DNA of 64,000 nt, taken from assembly GCA_902167325.1 (NCBI GenBank), contig LR632930.1, forward strand, positions 2,232,001 through 2,296,000. The letters run 5' to 3'. The position numbers and the translations under genes were made by a program. This document shows, piece by piece, positions 62,346 to 64,000 of the stretch. The stretch's first letter is position 1; each line of letters opens with the position of its first letter. Source of the DNA: Chitinophaga pinensis. Its GTDB lineage: Bacteria; Bacteroidota; Bacteroidia; Chitinophagales; Chitinophagaceae. The notes beneath the pieces were generated by a model. It was not told the origin of the DNA, did no database searches, and was given only the letters and a program-made list of their open reading frames with translations.

Positions 62346-64000
62346 TCAGCGGAGGAACCTCCTTCCGGCATATTCACTCATCCCCCAGGTCAGCAGAATA
62401 ATGCTGATAGAGCTGCTGGGCATAAGGATGGCGGCAGTGAGCGGGCTTAGCTTACCTTGTACGGCGAAAAACAAACCGGTGAGGTTATATGCGATCGAAT
62501 ACACGAAACTGATGAGGATAATGCGTTTATTGATCCGGCTCATGCGGATGAAGGAGGGCAGCCGGTGCAGCTGTGCAGCCTCCAGGATGCCATCGCTGGC
62601 AGGGGTGAAGTTGTTGGAATCTTCGGTCAGACTGATCCCGGCATCGCTCTGACGCAACGCGCCGGCATCGTTCAGTCCGTCTCCGATCATGAGTACCTTT
62701 TCTCCTTTTTCCTGCAGCTGTACGATATGGTCGAGTTTGTCATGCGCCTGCTGGCGGAAGAGCAGGGTAGCGTTATCACCCATCATTTTCCGGAGGTTAC
62801 CGGCTTCGCCGGGCTGGTCGCCGGAAAGGAGCGTGAGGCTAAAGTGTTGTTGCAATTGCCCCAGCATTGCAGGGATGCCGGTACGGTAAGCATGCTCAAG
62901 GAGGTAATACCCGGCATGATCGCCATTGATATTTACATGCACTACACTGGCTCCTGCATGTTCCGGCTCGCGGGCTCCGGTATATTCCGCACTGCCCAGC
63001 TGTACGTGCATCTGATGCACCCAGCCCTGCAGGCCCTGCCCGGTTTGCTCACTGAAACGGTCGATGGTCTGGATCACGGGCTTCCCTACAAACTCGCGCA
63101 CCTGCCTGCTGGCAGGGTGCTGGGAATGGGCCGTTAAAGCCGCTACAGCGCTTACCTCTGCGTGGGTTAATTCACGGCCATGCCAGGATACCGTGGTGCT
63201 GGATTTGCCGGTCAGCGTACCGGTTTTATCGAATACGATGTGGGTGATGCCTGCCAGGCGTTCAATGGCCTGTGCATTACGGAGGTACAGCCGGTGGCGG
63301 CTCAGTATCCTGAGCATATGGCCATTCGTGAAAGAAGCCGCCAGCAGCAATGCACATGGACAGGCAATAATGAGTATCGCAGTTACCGAAGGCCAGATTT
63401 TGGCACTGTCGTAAACACCCCAGTAAATAGCCGTAACGGCGGCAATGGTTAGCACTACCCAGGTGAAGTATTGACCCAGTAAGTGAATGAAGGATGGTTT
63501 GCCGGGGTTCTCGCGGCGCAGCTCTTCGCGGTTCCAGAGGCTGGTGAGGTAACTCTGTGCCACTTCGCGGATGGTGAGGATCTCCATATTGCCATCCAGC
63601 TGGCGGCCACCGGCGTAAATGATCTCCCCCATCTGTTTACGTACGGGAACGGATTCACCGGTTACGAAACTATAATCGATCAGCGCCGATCCTTTTACGA
63701 GCAATCCATCTGCCGGGATAAGTTCCTGGTGGTGGATGAGCAGTGTGTCTCCGGTTTTGACATCGGGGAGCTGGGTGGGCTTTTCTTCCCCGTCTTTCAT
63801 CACGGTAACGGCAATGGGGAAGTAGGCGGTATAATCCCTGTCGAAGGAGAGTCCGCGGTAAGTTTTATCCTGCAGCAGGCGGCCTATGAGCATGAACATG
63901 ACGATGCCGGTCATGGAATCGAAGTAGCCGCCCCCGGTGCCGGAGAGCACATCCACCACGCTGCGGGTGAAGGTGACCACGATGGCAAGTACGATGGGAA
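62346..64000 (-). CDS. ccoI: Copper-transporting P1B-type ATPase CcoI/FixI (5' partial)
   Basis: The frame is open through the right edge of the window, so the N-terminal part (metal-binding domain and first helices) is missing; the visible 551 residues cover the rest. It has the actuator segment YSFVTGESVPVRKQMG, the metal-transport motif IIACPCALLLAA, the phosphorylation site FDKTGTLTG, LSGDQPGEA and the hinge GDGLNDAGALRQSDAGISL. CcoI exports copper for cbb3 assembly. Compared with general CopA, the lack of other copper-export genes and the position right before ccoS support the cbb3 role. Confidence 0.93.
   Translation of the reverse strand, partial: PIVLAIVVTFTRSVVDVLSGTGGGYFDSMTGIVMFMLIGRLLQDKTYRGLSFDRDYTAYFPIAVTVMKDGEEKPTQLPDVKTGDTLLIHHQELIPADGLLVKGSALIDYSFVTGESVPVRKQMGEIIYAGGRQLDGNMEILTIREVAQSYLTSLWNREELRRENPGKPSFIHLLGQYFTWVVLTIAAVTAIYWGVYDSAKIWPSVTAILIIACPCALLLAASFTNGHMLRILSRHRLYLRNAQAIERLAGITHIVFDKTGTLTGKSSTTVSWHGRELTHAEVSAVAALTAHSQHPASRQVREFVGKPVIQTIDRFSEQTGQGLQGWVHQMHVQLGSAEYTGAREPEHAGASVVHVNINGDHAGYYLLEHAYRTGIPAMLGQLQQHFSLTLLSGDQPGEAGNLRKMMGDNATLLFRQQAHDKLDHIVQLQEKGEKVLMIGDGLNDAGALRQSDAGISLTEDSNNFTPASDGILEAAQLHRLPSFIRMSRINKRIILISFVYSIAYNLTGLFFAVQGKLSPLTAAILMPSSSISIILLTWGMSEYAGRRFLR

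Overview
The window looks like chromosome from a Chitinophaga-like member of the Chitinophagaceae (phylum Bacteroidota). This rests on gene content: a SusC/SusD pair, a type IX secretion (T9SS) sorting domain and a PorW/SprE homologue, a HYC_CC_PP-family protein, DUF4386 and DUF4407 proteins, a CcoN-CcoO fusion oxidase and a plant/cyanobacterial-type IspH. It also rests on promoters of the Bacteroidota form (-33 TTG/TTTG, 19-20 bp, -7 TAnnTTTG), with few Shine-Dalgarno sequences and several TTG starts. I see no phage, insertion sequence, tRNA, rRNA or CRISPR array.

Layout. 1-7 kb: the end of a tail-fibre-like surface protein, a T9SS-exported protein, cytidylate kinase, an intergenic unit with its own promoter and terminator, and a TPR/LytS-type kinase with its LytTR regulator. 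7-13.5 kb: ispH, a hybrid kinase with a degenerate ATP-binding N-box, a rhomboid protease and rpsA. 13.5-14.7 kb: a repeat-rich noncoding stretch. 14.7-22.2 kb: SusC/SusD and a siderophore-type TonB receptor. 22.4-24 kb: a nucleotidyltransferase-like/HEPN-like pair and a HAD phosphatase. 24.85-28.6 kb: a siroheme sulfite/nitrite reductase operon (reductase with a C-terminal HEPN domain, SUMT, CysG N-terminal domain) behind what reads as a cysteine-codon attenuator. 28.7-38.2 kb: DUF4386, acyl-CoA thioesterase, pyrG, yidC, an M28 peptidase, a decayed RelE-type module and PBP1A. 38.3-43.6 kb: PorW/SprE, a membrane-anchor protein resembling a peptidase-less M23 protein, bactofilin, AtpZ and an AtpZ-linked membrane protein (with no ATP synthase genes following), and an SprT-like metalloprotein. 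43.6-52.3 kb: NTF2-like, OsmC, DUF4407, a toxin/XRE pair, sucC, purine nucleoside phosphorylase and a putative porin. 52.3-54.8 kb: a metal-handling cassette (HYC_CC_PP, HMA protein, outer-membrane barrel, HMA-AraC regulator). 54.8-64 kb, minus strand: a cbb3 oxidase cluster ccoI-ccoS-ccoNO-ccoQ-ccoP-ccoG-ccoH, a TauE/SafE-like protein and hemN. The window ends inside ccoI.

How parts fit. The reductase and its two siroheme-synthesis partners form a self-contained reduction module whose leader peptide Met-Met-His-Met-Cys-Gly-Cys-Cys-Trp, terminator and competing antiterminator suggest sensing of charged tRNA-Cys. The cbb3 cluster encodes the oxidase core, its copper-loading ATPase, accessory proteins and anaerobic heme synthesis. 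It sits tail to tail with a metal cassette whose terminator appears to lie inside the hemN coding sequence.

The strongest candidates for something little described are the cysteine attenuator, two unrelated intergenic arrays built on the same plan (11-bp units, tandem and inverted), a 44-bp degenerate repeat array with a 132-bp super-period, and the metal cassette.
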